Below, piece after piece: positions 14,213 to 21,683 of a stretch of 30,503 nucleotides of DNA; position 1 is the stretch's first letter; each line of letters starts with the position of its first letter. This DNA comes from a virus. The position numbers and the translations under genes were made by a program. The stretch spans positions 1 through 30,503 of IMG/VR virus record IMGVR_UViG_3300044961_000128; one strand, given 5' to 3'. The notes below the pieces were generated by a model, which did no database searches, was not told the DNA's origin, and was given only the letters and a program-made list of their open reading frames with translations.

Positions 14213-14409
14213 CGCAAAATGGAAAGGGCAGTAAGCCACGACCGATTCTAATTGATCGAGAAACATATGAATCAAACTGGGAAAGAATCTTTAATAAAAG
14301 AACAGAAGACCGCGAAGTATCGAACATTATTTATCAGCGATGTTCACATCGGGTCGGCGGGTTGCCGGTCGGGGGATCTACTGGAATTTCTGAAACACAA
14401 TCCGGCTGA
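14209..14409 (+). CDS. Small GKGSKPRP phage protein
   Basis: The N-terminus MTQNGKGSKPRPILIDRETY followed by ESNWERIFNK matches a small protein found in many phages (short, GKGS-x-PRP start and NW/Y-x-RIF end, usually about 30-45 residues) with no known function. The ATG is in the stop/start overlap with gp62. The visible family part ends near residue 32; the ORF then runs on to 66 residues in a different frame from the overlapping phosphoesterase gene, so the C-terminal half may be non-conserved. Confidence 0.6.
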   Translation: MTQNGKGSKPRPILIDRETYESNWERIFNKRTEDREVSNIIYQRCSHRVGGLPVGGSTGISETQSG

Positions 14410-15037
14410 ACAATACTATTTTGTTGGTGATATCATTGACCTCCGATTGCTTGGGCGTGGAATGAGATGGAACCGAAACAACAATAATCTCATTCGTTGG
14501 ATTCTCAAGCGGTCGAATAAGGTGCCTGTTATTTTTATTCCAGGAAACCATGATGAAGAATTTCGTGAAATTGTTGGTGTTCCATTTGGTGAAATCGCCA
14601 TTAAGCGCGATGATATATTTGTGGCTGCCGATGGTAAGAGATACTATATTACTCATGGTGACGAAGCCGACGGTGTAGTTACTCTTCATCCGCGTCTCGC
14701 ACTTGTGGGCACAATTGCATATGAACTTTTAATCATAATGAATATCCAGATTAATAGACTACGATCATTTCTGGGAATGAAGCATTGGAGCTTCAGTGAA
14801 TTCATTAAACACCGCGTAAAAGATGCTGTTAAGTTTATTACCCACTTTGAAAACATTATTGTAGACCGCGCCAAGGAACGAAACTGTTATGGAGTTATTA
14901 CAGGTCATATTCATACTCCGGCTTGTAAAATGATTGACGGCGTATTATATTTAAACTGCGGAGACTGGATCGGTAACAGGACAGCAATAGCTGAGCATTT
15001 TGATGGAACAATGGAACTTGTAACATATCAAGATTAG
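14252..15037 (+). CDS. LpxH-like metallophosphoesterase
   Basis: A calcineurin-type phosphoesterase resembling UDP-2,3-diacylglucosamine diphosphatase of lipid A synthesis. Metal-binding motifs are in order: FISDVH (D30, H32), GDIID (D60), GNHDE (N99-D101), THGDEAD (H135) and GHIHTP near residue 225. Length 261 is normal for LpxH-type proteins. The core begins near residue 23; starts at 14252 and 14267 are both possible, and both lie inside the preceding small gene in another frame. The true substrate could be a different phosphodiester; phage members have not been shown, to my knowledge, to act on lipid A. It is next to the amidase, consistent with a cell-envelope role. Confidence 0.8.
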   Translation: MIEKHMNQTGKESLIKEQKTAKYRTLFISDVHIGSAGCRSGDLLEFLKHNPAEQYYFVGDIIDLRLLGRGMRWNRNNNNLIRWILKRSNKVPVIFIPGNHDEEFREIVGVPFGEIAIKRDDIFVAADGKRYYITHGDEADGVVTLHPRLALVGTIAYELLIIMNIQINRLRSFLGMKHWSFSEFIKHRVKDAVKFITHFENIIVDRAKERNCYGVITGHIHTPACKMIDGVLYLNCGDWIGNRTAIAEHFDGTMELVTYQD

Positions 15038-15045
15038 GAGATAGT

Positions 15046-15591
15046 ATGTTGACAATTACGGCAGCACTATGGTTATCAGTAGTCGCACAACCACGTATTG
15101 TCAATCGACCATTTCCGGCCCGTGATCGTAGAGATACCACGATCAATTATATTGTAATTCACAATGATAGTAGTCCTGATCCAAAGACCACGTTTCGGTG
15201 GTTGCGGCGCAAGCAAAACTCGTATCACTACTACATTAGTCGCACCGGTACTATATACCGGCTCGTTGACCCGAAATATGAGGCCGGCCATGCCGGTCTT
15301 TCATATTATGATGGTCACTGGCGCATGAATAAAGTCAGTATAGGCATCTGTTTGCAAAATAGTCCACCAGAAGCTTACACAGAAATTCAATACGACCGTT
15401 TATCGTGGCTTGTGTTTCAATTACAAAAGCGTTATCCTGATAGTAGGGGCCGACCCATTATAGGTCATTCCGATGTAGCGTGGCCTAGAGGTAGAAAAAA
15501 TGACCCAGGCGAACATTTCGACTGGAACAAATTTCACAGTTATTTAGAGAAACTCAATAATGGAAGATCTAAAGGAAGAACAAGTCATTGA
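15046..15591 (+). CDS. N-acetylmuramoyl-L-alanine amidase (probable endolysin)
   Basis: It should cleave the bond between muramic acid and the peptide stem of peptidoglycan. Residues 30-170 are an Amidase_2 (AmpD/PGRP-like) domain: zinc ligands H39 in YIVIHND, H141 in IIGHSDVAWPRGRKNDPG and D153, plus AGHAGLS near 80-86 and an SIGICLQN segment. The N-terminus has a short hydrophobic stretch (MLTITAALWLSVVAQ) like a weak signal or signal-arrest peptide, so it may be exported without holin. GGAGATAGT precedes ATG 15046. Its end overlaps the nuclease gene by 32 bases. Confidence 0.85.
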   Translation: MLTITAALWLSVVAQPRIVNRPFPARDRRDTTINYIVIHNDSSPDPKTTFRWLRRKQNSYHYYISRTGTIYRLVDPKYEAGHAGLSYYDGHWRMNKVSIGICLQNSPPEAYTEIQYDRLSWLVFQLQKRYPDSRGRPIIGHSDVAWPRGRKNDPGEHFDWNKFHSYLEKLNNGRSKGRTSH

Positions 15592-16486
15592 AAAGAAGCG
15601 CTCTGTGTCATATTCGCAATATACGAAGTGGATGACTTGTCCGCATCAGTGGAAATTGCAATATGTAGACGGTCATAAACAAGATTCCGGTATCAATCTG
15701 GTTTTTGGTACGGCCATGCACAATGTAATTCAACATTGGCTTGGTCTTTTGTATGGTGACGATAAACTCAAGGCTCGTGTTTTCGATATGAACGCGATGC
15801 TCAAGGAGCAACTCATAGAATTGGTCAGAGATGAACTCATGCCCGAAGGTCGTGAACCACTGACTACGCAGAAAGAAGTGGCTGAGTTTTATGCTGATGG
15901 ATGTAATATTCTCGAACATATCCGTCAACACCACAAAGAGTGGTTTCCACCCAATCGGGAATTGATTGGTGTAGAAGTGCCTCTTGAGAAAGAATTGGAA
16001 AGAGGAATTTTATTTCGTGGTTACATTGACGTGGTGATGTATCACAAGGCCACCAAGACGTATTACATTTATGATTTTAAGACCAGCACCCGTGGTTGGT
16101 CATACGAGAAAACGGATGTTAACAAAACTGATCAGCTCATACTATACAAGCGATTCTATGCTGATTTGTTCGGTGTGCCTGTAGACAATATCATTGTTAA
16201 ATTTATTATTCTTAAGCGTAAACTGCCCGAAAATTCTGATTTTCCGATAAAACATGTAGCGGGATTTGAACCTAGTCACGGCAAGGTTAGCATGAATCGT
16301 GCTGCCGCGCGGTTTCAAAAATTTCTTAATGAAGCGTTCGACGAAGAAGGCAATCCTCGCCCCGAACAGAAGGCCACTCCCTCCGAGAAGAACTGCAAGT
16401 GGTGTCCCTTTAGGAATGATGCATCGTTGTGTTCATTTTCTTGGTATTTACCCTCAAATAAAAAGAAGGTCATTCGTAGAGGATAA
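15560..16486 (+). CDS. RecB/Cas4-like PD-(D/E)XK nuclease with Fe-S cysteines
   Basis: A probable DNA exonuclease of the RecB/Cas4 group. It begins with the SYSQYTKWMTCPHQWKL segment (C27), has the H of motif I in FGTAMHNVIQHW (H54), then GYIDVVM (catalytic D), IYDFKTS (D-x-K) and QLILYKRFY (Q-x3-Y). At the C-terminus C279, C282 and C291 would complete a four-cysteine Fe-S cluster with C27, as in AddB and Cas4. Length is 308 residues. No CRISPR array or cas genes are nearby, so replication, recombination or host DNA degradation is more likely than spacer acquisition. It overlaps the amidase gene. Confidence 0.88.
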   Translation: MEDLKEEQVIEKKRSVSYSQYTKWMTCPHQWKLQYVDGHKQDSGINLVFGTAMHNVIQHWLGLLYGDDKLKARVFDMNAMLKEQLIELVRDELMPEGREPLTTQKEVAEFYADGCNILEHIRQHHKEWFPPNRELIGVEVPLEKELERGILFRGYIDVVMYHKATKTYYIYDFKTSTRGWSYEKTDVNKTDQLILYKRFYADLFGVPVDNIIVKFIILKRKLPENSDFPIKHVAGFEPSHGKVSMNRAAARFQKFLNEAFDEEGNPRPEQKATPSEKNCKWCPFRNDASLCSFSWYLPSNKKKVIRRG

Positions 16487-16487
16487 T

Positions 16488-16547
16488 ATGTTGATTTCTA
16501 TTCTAAGGAATTTCAACAGAAAGAACAATCCAAACTTTAACCATTGA
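16488..16547 (+). CDS. Possible 19-residue peptide
   Basis: The ORF MLISILRNFNRKNNPNFNH begins one base after the nuclease stop and has GAGG at 16479-16482 with ATAAT before the ATG, the same ribosome binding pattern as several clear genes. It is basic and Asn-rich. Translation is inferred from this signal alone. Confidence 0.35.
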   Translation: MLISILRNFNRKNNPNFNH

Positions 16548-16556
16548 GTTCGTAAA

Positions 16557-16826
16557 ATGAATACTGTTCGATTTAACAAGCGGCAATGTCCATACTGTGC
16601 AAATATTCTTGACGCCGCCTCAAATGATGAAGACATTACTCCACAAGTCGGAGACATCAGTATGTGTTTTTACTGTGGAGAATTGTCGCTGTTTGGAGAA
16701 GACAATTTTATTGCCGTGTCTGATGAACAAAAATCTGAACTACGTGAACATCTAAGTCAAAAAGAACAACATGTTCAGATTCTTCTTCAAGCACGATACC
16801 GAGAACTGATGAAACAAGTAGATTAG
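16557..16826 (+). CDS. Small zinc-ribbon protein, 89 residues
   Basis: Two CxxC knuckles, CPYC at 11-14 and CFYC at 37-40, form a likely zinc ribbon. They are followed by an acidic linker and a charged helix (DEQKSELREHLSQKEQHVQI) that could mediate protein contacts. Small zinc-ribbon proteins of this type are common in phages and usually unassigned. The ATG has only a weak TGAG upstream. No partner is evident. Confidence 0.6.
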   Translation: MNTVRFNKRQCPYCANILDAASNDEDITPQVGDISMCFYCGELSLFGEDNFIAVSDEQKSELREHLSQKEQHVQILLQARYRELMKQVD

Positions 16827-16916
16827 CAGAAATCTTGAGGGATTTTCGTTTTTCTACCAAACATCTACTACTTATAGTAGAGTCGTTTTTCTGATAGTAG
16901 ATTTTAGGAGAGTCGC
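16827..16916 (+). promoter_or_regulatory. Repeat-rich leader before the second GIY-YIG gene
   Basis: This 90-base gap holds CTACTTATAGTAGA (16868-16881, identical to the copy at 13120) with its internal TATAGT -10-like box. The direct repeat TCGTTTTTCT occurs at 16846-16855 and 16883-16892 on either side of it. TAGTAGA is repeated near 16895. The arrangement suggests a promoter or regulator-binding region. GGAGAG closely precedes the GIY-YIG ATG at 16917. Confidence 0.35.
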
Positions 16917-17396
16917 ATGGCTAGATCGGATTTTTATGTTTACGAGTTAATAGATCCAAGAACATCCAAGCCATTTTATGTTGGTAAGGGTACAGGTGAT
17001 CGTTTTAAAGAATATTACAAACAAGATTCAAGAATAACGTCACATACTCGAGTAATACTGGAAGATATAAAGCTTTCTGGACAATCAGTAGAAGTAAAGA
17101 TAGTGGCAAAGAATCTTTCCGAGGAAGAAGCTATTAATTTTGAAGCCGATCTTATCAAAAAGTATGGTCGATCAACAAAAGATGTCGGCGGCATATTGAC
17201 CAATGTTTTAGCAAAAGATAAGCCAAAGTCAAAAATTATAAGGTCTGAATATGCCACAATTCAAATTAGAAATGATATCAAAGAACAAGTAACTGATTTT
17301 TGTAATCGTAAAGGTTATAAGATCGGTCGATTCATCGAAAATTTGTTTCTCCAAGCTGTATCAGGTAGTACATCGGGTAGCGCTGTACCGAGGTAA
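16917..17396 (+). CDS. GIY-YIG endonuclease with RHH-like C-terminus
   Basis: Residues 5-100 form a GIY-YIG nuclease domain: FYVYE (6-10), FYVGKGTGDRF (20-30, with R29), the acidic E76 in INFEADLI, and a late N96 in ILTNVL. The C-terminal 45 residues (EYATIQIRNDIKEQVTDFCN and on to FIENLFL) follow a strand-helix-helix pattern like ribbon-helix-helix DNA-binding domains. This combination would make a small site-specific endonuclease. At 159 residues it is compact. It is probably a free-standing homing enzyme located between replication genes and the glycan operon. Confidence 0.8.
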   Translation: MARSDFYVYELIDPRTSKPFYVGKGTGDRFKEYYKQDSRITSHTRVILEDIKLSGQSVEVKIVAKNLSEEEAINFEADLIKKYGRSTKDVGGILTNVLAKDKPKSKIIRSEYATIQIRNDIKEQVTDFCNRKGYKIGRFIENLFLQAVSGSTSGSAVPR

Positions 17397-17399
17397 TAT

Positions 17400-17438
17400 A
17401 TGACTCAGTGTACTCAAGTTAGAAGAAGTAACCAATGA
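17400..17438 (+). CDS. 12-codon linking ORF, first of two
   Basis: MTQCTQVRRSNQ begins 3 bases after the GIY-YIG stop with GAGG at 17390-17393 and TAATAT before its ATG. It ends in an ATGA overlapping the next tiny ORF. The strong ribosome binding site makes translation plausible; function may lie in the act of translation. Confidence 0.3.
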   Translation: MTQCTQVRRSNQ

Positions 17439-17470
17439 AATTTCGCTTAGTTCAAAATAAGAGGTTGTGA
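17435..17470 (+). CDS. 11-codon linking ORF, second of two
   Basis: MKFRLVQNKRL starts on the ATGA of the preceding 12-codon ORF and ends in TGATG, sharing one base with the glycosyltransferase start at 17470. Together the two tiny ORFs bridge the gap between the GIY-YIG gene and the glycan operon. Confidence 0.25.
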   Translation: MKFRLVQNKRL

Positions 17471-19005
17471 TGACGGACACGTTACTACAAGAATCAGAAG
17501 TAGCAGGAACCGGTCGGTTTGATTCGAACGGAATAACAACACTACAATCAGGTGCAATGGAAGACATCAAAAATCAAGTTGTTGGTAGTCATGAACAACG
17601 CGATGGTTGGATTCCAAAAGATCAACGTAAAAAAATCTTACTACTATCTGATGATCTTCGAATGCCGTCTGGTGTCGGTGTTATGTCTCGTGAAATTGTG
17701 TTAGGAACGGCGCATCGAATCAATTGGGTCCAGTTGGGAGCCGCTATCAATCATCCAGAGGCCGGCCGAGGAATTGATATCAGTGCTTCCATAGAAACGG
17801 AATATGGTATCAAAGATCCTTATGTTCGTATTTTCCCATATAATGGATATGGCGATCCACCTATTCTACGTTGGTTGATTAATAATGAACGGCCCGATGC
17901 CATCATGCATTTTACCGACCCGCGATTTTGGGTTTGGTTGTATCAAATGGAGCATGAGTTCCGTGATACCATACCGTTATTATTTTATCATGTGTGGGAT
18001 GATACCCCATATCCAAAGTATAACGAAAATTTCTATCGTAGTTGTGATGCCATTTATGCAATTTCCAAACAGACATATAACATAGTACAACAAGTGTGGA
18101 AGAAAGACCCCCCAAAGCCGTGGCAAGTCAAATATATTCCACACGGTGTAAACCCAAATCTTTGGAAGCGATATACCGAAAAAGAAGACCTTGACCGCGT
18201 TGCACAAATCAGAAAGAACATGTTTGGCGAAGAGGCTGACACGGTTCAGTTTGTAGTGTTTTATAATAACAGAAATATTCGTCGTAAGATGACTAGTGAT
18301 GTTATTCTCGCCTATCGTGACTTTTTATTGGGACTACCCGAAAAGATGCGGGCCGAGTGCCGACTGCTATTACATACCGCACCTGTAGACGATAATGGTA
18401 CCGATTTGTATGCCGTGCTTCGTGACGTGGCCCCGGAAGTTAATGCTGTGTTTTCAACGGCACGACTCGATCCCCGTTCGATGGTGGATATCTATAACAA
18501 TGTTGATGTTGTCATCAATATTGCATCAAATGAAGGATTTGGTATTGGTACACTGGAAGCAATGATGTCAGAACGAATGATCATTGCCAATGTTACAGGC
18601 GGACTACAAGACCAGATGGGCTTTCGTGACGAGAATGGTGAATTACTTAGGGAAGACAAGCATTTTAATGCCGAGTGGGGCACAAATGCTGATGGTCGTT
18701 ACAAGAATCACGGGGAATGGGTTGTACCCGTATTCCCGAATAATCGTTCTCTCATTGGTTCTCCACCAACGCCATACATATTTGATGACCGCTGTGACTA
18801 TCGTGATGCCGCAAAGGCATTGCGGCAAGTGTATGATATGGGACCGGAAGAACGTGCTCGGCGTGGAAAGTTGGGCCGAGAGTTTGCAATGGGTCCAGCA
18901 GGCATGACCACAGATGAAATGAGTCGTAGATTTATGGAGGCATTTGACGAGTGTTTCGAAAATTGGGAACCAAGAGATCGAGTAGGCATCTTCAAAGCGG
19001 AGTAA
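17470..19005 (+). CDS. GT-B fold glycosyltransferase (GT4-like)
   Basis: The first gene of the glycan operon, 511 residues. It should transfer a sugar from a nucleotide-sugar donor. After a 50-residue polar N-terminus, KKILLLSDDLRMPSGVGVMS begins the N-terminal Rossmann domain. The C-terminal domain has VVFYNNRNIRRK, then ARLDPRSMVDIYNNVDVVI and the donor-binding NEGFGIGTLEAMMSERMII, the E-x7-E pattern of GT4 enzymes. YIPHGVNPNLW is the usual hinge segment. A GTG at 17467 directly precedes ATG 17470. The acceptor is unknown: phage DNA, virion glycans and host surface sugars are all possible. Confidence 0.85.
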   Translation: MTDTLLQESEVAGTGRFDSNGITTLQSGAMEDIKNQVVGSHEQRDGWIPKDQRKKILLLSDDLRMPSGVGVMSREIVLGTAHRINWVQLGAAINHPEAGRGIDISASIETEYGIKDPYVRIFPYNGYGDPPILRWLINNERPDAIMHFTDPRFWVWLYQMEHEFRDTIPLLFYHVWDDTPYPKYNENFYRSCDAIYAISKQTYNIVQQVWKKDPPKPWQVKYIPHGVNPNLWKRYTEKEDLDRVAQIRKNMFGEEADTVQFVVFYNNRNIRRKMTSDVILAYRDFLLGLPEKMRAECRLLLHTAPVDDNGTDLYAVLRDVAPEVNAVFSTARLDPRSMVDIYNNVDVVINIASNEGFGIGTLEAMMSERMIIANVTGGLQDQMGFRDENGELLREDKHFNAEWGTNADGRYKNHGEWVVPVFPNNRSLIGSPPTPYIFDDRCDYRDAAKALRQVYDMGPEERARRGKLGREFAMGPAGMTTDEMSRRFMEAFDECFENWEPRDRVGIFKAE

Positions 19006-19268
19006 TTCCGCCGGGTGAAGATCCGAAAGTCAGAAAAATCATCTCGAATACCTCTGTTGCGGACCTTGTATTGCGAGAGTATAAAAAGGAAGAGTTTGAC
19101 GAACAATTGTGGCGATTGAAGTGGGAAGACTTCAGACATCCACATACCGGTGAGAACGGCACTCAATATTTAAATCGTATGAAATCTGAGTTGCCATTCA
19201 ATCCCTCTTTACAAAAAAATTCTAATGTCATTATTGTGATTGAACCGTTATATGGACCAAAGAGGTAA
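18951..19268 (+). CDS. Hypothetical protein, about 105 residues
   Basis: Not recognised. The frame opens inside the end of the glycosyltransferase gene. A GTG start at 18951 is supported by GGAGG at 18936-18940, 10 bases upstream, and gives a 55-base overlap; a TTG at 18963 is the alternative. The protein has a helical, charged middle (VLREYKKEEFDEQLWRLKWE) and a more hydrophobic C-terminus (NVIIVIEPLYGP). It ends 3 bases before the next glycosyltransferase, so it is probably co-translated. Confidence 0.6.
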   Translation: MFRKLGTKRSSRHLQSGVIPPGEDPKVRKIISNTSVADLVLREYKKEEFDEQLWRLKWEDFRHPHTGENGTQYLNRMKSELPFNPSLQKNSNVIIVIEPLYGPKR

Positions 19269-19271
19269 TAG

Positions 19272-20600
19272 ATGATAAAGCCAATGTGTGTTATTCAGAG
19301 CCCACTTGAAACTCGTTCTGGATATGGAGACATGTCACGAGACATTTGCCGTCATATCATTGAACTTGATCTTTATGATGTGAAATTAGTGAGTATGGGT
19401 TGGGGTATGACACCAATGAATGCACTCGACCCAGAAAAAGACACGGAGTTGATTAAGCGTATAGTGCCGCATCCGGTTCAACTTCCACGTCAACCCGAGT
19501 TGTTTATCCAAATTAGTGTACCTAATGAATTCCAACCGGTCGGTAAATACAATATTGGTATCACCGCCGGCATTGAAACTACGGCAATTAGCCTACCGTG
19601 GGTACAAGGATGTAACCGCATGAATACGGTCTGGACTATTTCACAACATTCAAAATTGGTCATTGAATCCACGAGCATAGAAGAACGTACCCCCGATGGG
19701 CGGACCATAGCCAATCATAAGGTTACTGTACCGGTTGAGGTGTTGCATAATTGTATCAATACGGAAATTTTCAAGAAGATACCACCGGAACTTATTGAAC
19801 CAAAAGTTCGTGAGATGTTTACTAAGGTGAAGGAGAAATTTGCATTCTTGTTTGTTGGACACTGGTTGCAGGGTAATATTGGTGAAGACCGAAAAAATGT
19901 GGGTTTGTTAGTTAGCATTTTTTGTCAAGCGTTCAAGGATACAGTATCAACAAACAAACCAGCACTAATTCTCAAGACTTCTGGTGCTGGATTTAGTTTG
20001 TTAGACCGAGAAGATATTCTCAGAAAAATCAAAGATATTCGATCTAGCATTGGTCCAAACTGTCCAAATGTATACTTGATTCACGGTGAATTGACCGAAG
20101 CAGAAATGAATAGTCTTTACAATCATCCCAAAGTCAAGGTACATATCAGTTTGACGAAAGGCGAAGGATTCGGACGCCCATTGTTGGAAGCCACACAAAG
20201 CGGCAAACCAATAATTGCCTCTGGTTGGTCAGGTCCTATCGACTTCTTAGAAAAGGAAAAGTGTATCTTGTTACCTGGTGAACTCAAGAATGTAGACGCC
20301 AGCGCGGTCTGGGAAAATGTCATCATCCCAGAATCACAATGGTTTAATGTCAATCCTGATGCAGCGGGTAGTGCAATGCTTTTTGCATTCAGGAAGTATG
20401 ATAATCTCGTTTTGCCAGCTAAGCAGTTGGCGAAATCCGTTCGTGACAAGTTCAATTATGCAGTGATCAAGGATCGTACTAAAGACTTACTTGAAAAGTA
20501 TGTACCGAAGATGGCCGTTCCGGCTCCGGTAGTATTGCCTAAACTAAACAAAATTACGAAGAAAGTTGTAAATGAAGAATCTATCCAACCAACTGTCTAA
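19272..20600 (+). CDS. GT-B fold glycosyltransferase (GT4-like)
   Basis: A second large glycosyltransferase, 442 residues. The N-terminal domain begins with MCVIQSPLETRSGYGDMSRD, a Gly-containing loop typical of acceptor-binding domains. The C-terminal domain contains FAFLFVGHWLQG, LIHGELTEAEMNSLYNHPKV and the donor motif KGEGFGRPLLEATQSGKPII (E-x7-E) followed by SGPIDFL. GAGG at 19262-19265 with TAATAG precedes the ATG. The last 25 residues are Lys/Val-rich and overlap the next gene by 29 bases. It probably works in series with the upstream and downstream transferases. Confidence 0.87.
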   Translation: MIKPMCVIQSPLETRSGYGDMSRDICRHIIELDLYDVKLVSMGWGMTPMNALDPEKDTELIKRIVPHPVQLPRQPELFIQISVPNEFQPVGKYNIGITAGIETTAISLPWVQGCNRMNTVWTISQHSKLVIESTSIEERTPDGRTIANHKVTVPVEVLHNCINTEIFKKIPPELIEPKVREMFTKVKEKFAFLFVGHWLQGNIGEDRKNVGLLVSIFCQAFKDTVSTNKPALILKTSGAGFSLLDREDILRKIKDIRSSIGPNCPNVYLIHGELTEAEMNSLYNHPKVKVHISLTKGEGFGRPLLEATQSGKPIIASGWSGPIDFLEKEKCILLPGELKNVDASAVWENVIIPESQWFNVNPDAAGSAMLFAFRKYDNLVLPAKQLAKSVRDKFNYAVIKDRTKDLLEKYVPKMAVPAPVVLPKLNKITKKVVNEESIQPTV

Positions 20601-20973
20601 AACTCGCGACGAACTACCAAGTCATCGCTCGTATCTATCGAATGAACGAAAAATAGATATAAGTATGGTACTTCCGGGCGATGTTATTCGATTTTTATAC
20701 GATGGAGAAGAGCGCACTGTGTTTGTGGTCAATCCTGCCTGGAATAAGTTGCTGCACGGATTGGCTATGAATGTCATCAATAGAAGAGACTTGATGGTAG
20801 AAGTTGTATCAAAGCGAAAAGTTGGAGACAACGCGCAAGATTTTTACAAACTGGTCTTGGATACCAACGCCATCAAAAAAATTGACTGCTACAGAACATA
20901 TAAGTTAGAAAAGATACAAAGGCTTCGCCGACTTGACTACCAAATTGATCAACGAGGACGTGGAGAACTATGA
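20572..20973 (+). CDS. Conserved-looking hypothetical protein, 133 residues
   Basis: No known function. The central part VLPGDVIRFLYDGEERTVFV reads as a small beta-barrel (SH3/KOW-like), and VNPAWNKLLHGLAMN follows; I have an impression of similar unassigned proteins in T4-like phages. The C-terminus is strongly basic (YRTYKLEKIQRLRRLDYQ). Start 20572 overlaps the previous gene by 29 bases; its TGA overlaps the next ATG (ATGA at 20970). A nucleic-acid-binding role is a guess from the charge. Confidence 0.65.
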   Translation: MKNLSNQLSKTRDELPSHRSYLSNERKIDISMVLPGDVIRFLYDGEERTVFVVNPAWNKLLHGLAMNVINRRDLMVEVVSKRKVGDNAQDFYKLVLDTNAIKKIDCYRTYKLEKIQRLRRLDYQIDQRGRGEL

Positions 20974-21683
20974 GTGTAAATGTCGTATATAGACTCAGTG
21001 ATAATGGATACGCCAAGGTCAAATTTCCTAATGCAACTAAGATTCATTGTTTGGAAAATTGTCTAGAACATTTCGACGTTAACAATGTACATTTGTTTGT
21101 AGACGAGACCAATCTTCTAGATACCACCCGAACGGCTATAGAAGAAATTGATCTATCGCGATTCTTCGGCGATTTAAACTATTATGTAGGTGGTAGTTCG
21201 GCGGGTAGTTGGCGTCACGTATTTGACTACGCGCTTCAAAACTTTAACGATGACGATATTGTATATTTCCTTGAAGACGACTATCTTCACTTGTCAGGTT
21301 CCGAAAATGCAATTTTAGAAGGGATCCAGATTGCTGATTATGTGAGTCTCTACGACCATAATGACAAGTATATCCCAGGACAAAACGGCGGCAATCCGTT
21401 TGTTGATACCGATGGTGGTGAAATTACCAAGGTATTTCGTACTAAGAGCCACCACTGGAAATTGACAAACAGTACCACCATGACGTTTGCGACCACAATT
21501 CGGCAACTCAAGAAAGATGAACAAACATGGAGAGACTTTACGCAGGGCAGTCACCCTAATGACTTCCAGTGTTTCTTGACGCTTCGTGAACGAGGCCGCA
21601 GTTTGATTACCCCAATTCCTGGCCTTTCTACACATTGCGAACCGCAGTGGGCCTCACCCGGTATTGATTGGAGTCGCGTATGA
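20970..21683 (+). CDS. GT-A-like glycosyltransferase
   Basis: A 237-residue protein that looks like a GT-A fold transferase. VNVVYRLSDNGYAK begins the first strand, HLFVDETN sits near 41-48, and DDDIVYFLEDDYLHL at 94-108 carries the acidic EDDY motif expected to bind the nucleotide-sugar metal ion. The C-terminal half has paired aromatics and His residues (FRTKSHHWKL, STHCEPQW) that may shape the acceptor site. It overlaps both neighbours by ATGA stop/starts, so it belongs to the same operon. The sugar is unknown. Confidence 0.68.
   Translation: MSVNVVYRLSDNGYAKVKFPNATKIHCLENCLEHFDVNNVHLFVDETNLLDTTRTAIEEIDLSRFFGDLNYYVGGSSAGSWRHVFDYALQNFNDDDIVYFLEDDYLHLSGSENAILEGIQIADYVSLYDHNDKYIPGQNGGNPFVDTDGGEITKVFRTKSHHWKLTNSTTMTFATTIRQLKKDEQTWRDFTQGSHPNDFQCFLTLRERGRSLITPIPGLSTHCEPQWASPGIDWSRV

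Noticed and set aside
15560-16486. Cas4 of a CRISPR-Cas system
   Set aside because: There is no repeat-spacer array and no other cas gene; RecB/Cas4-like exonucleases occur widely in phages on their own.
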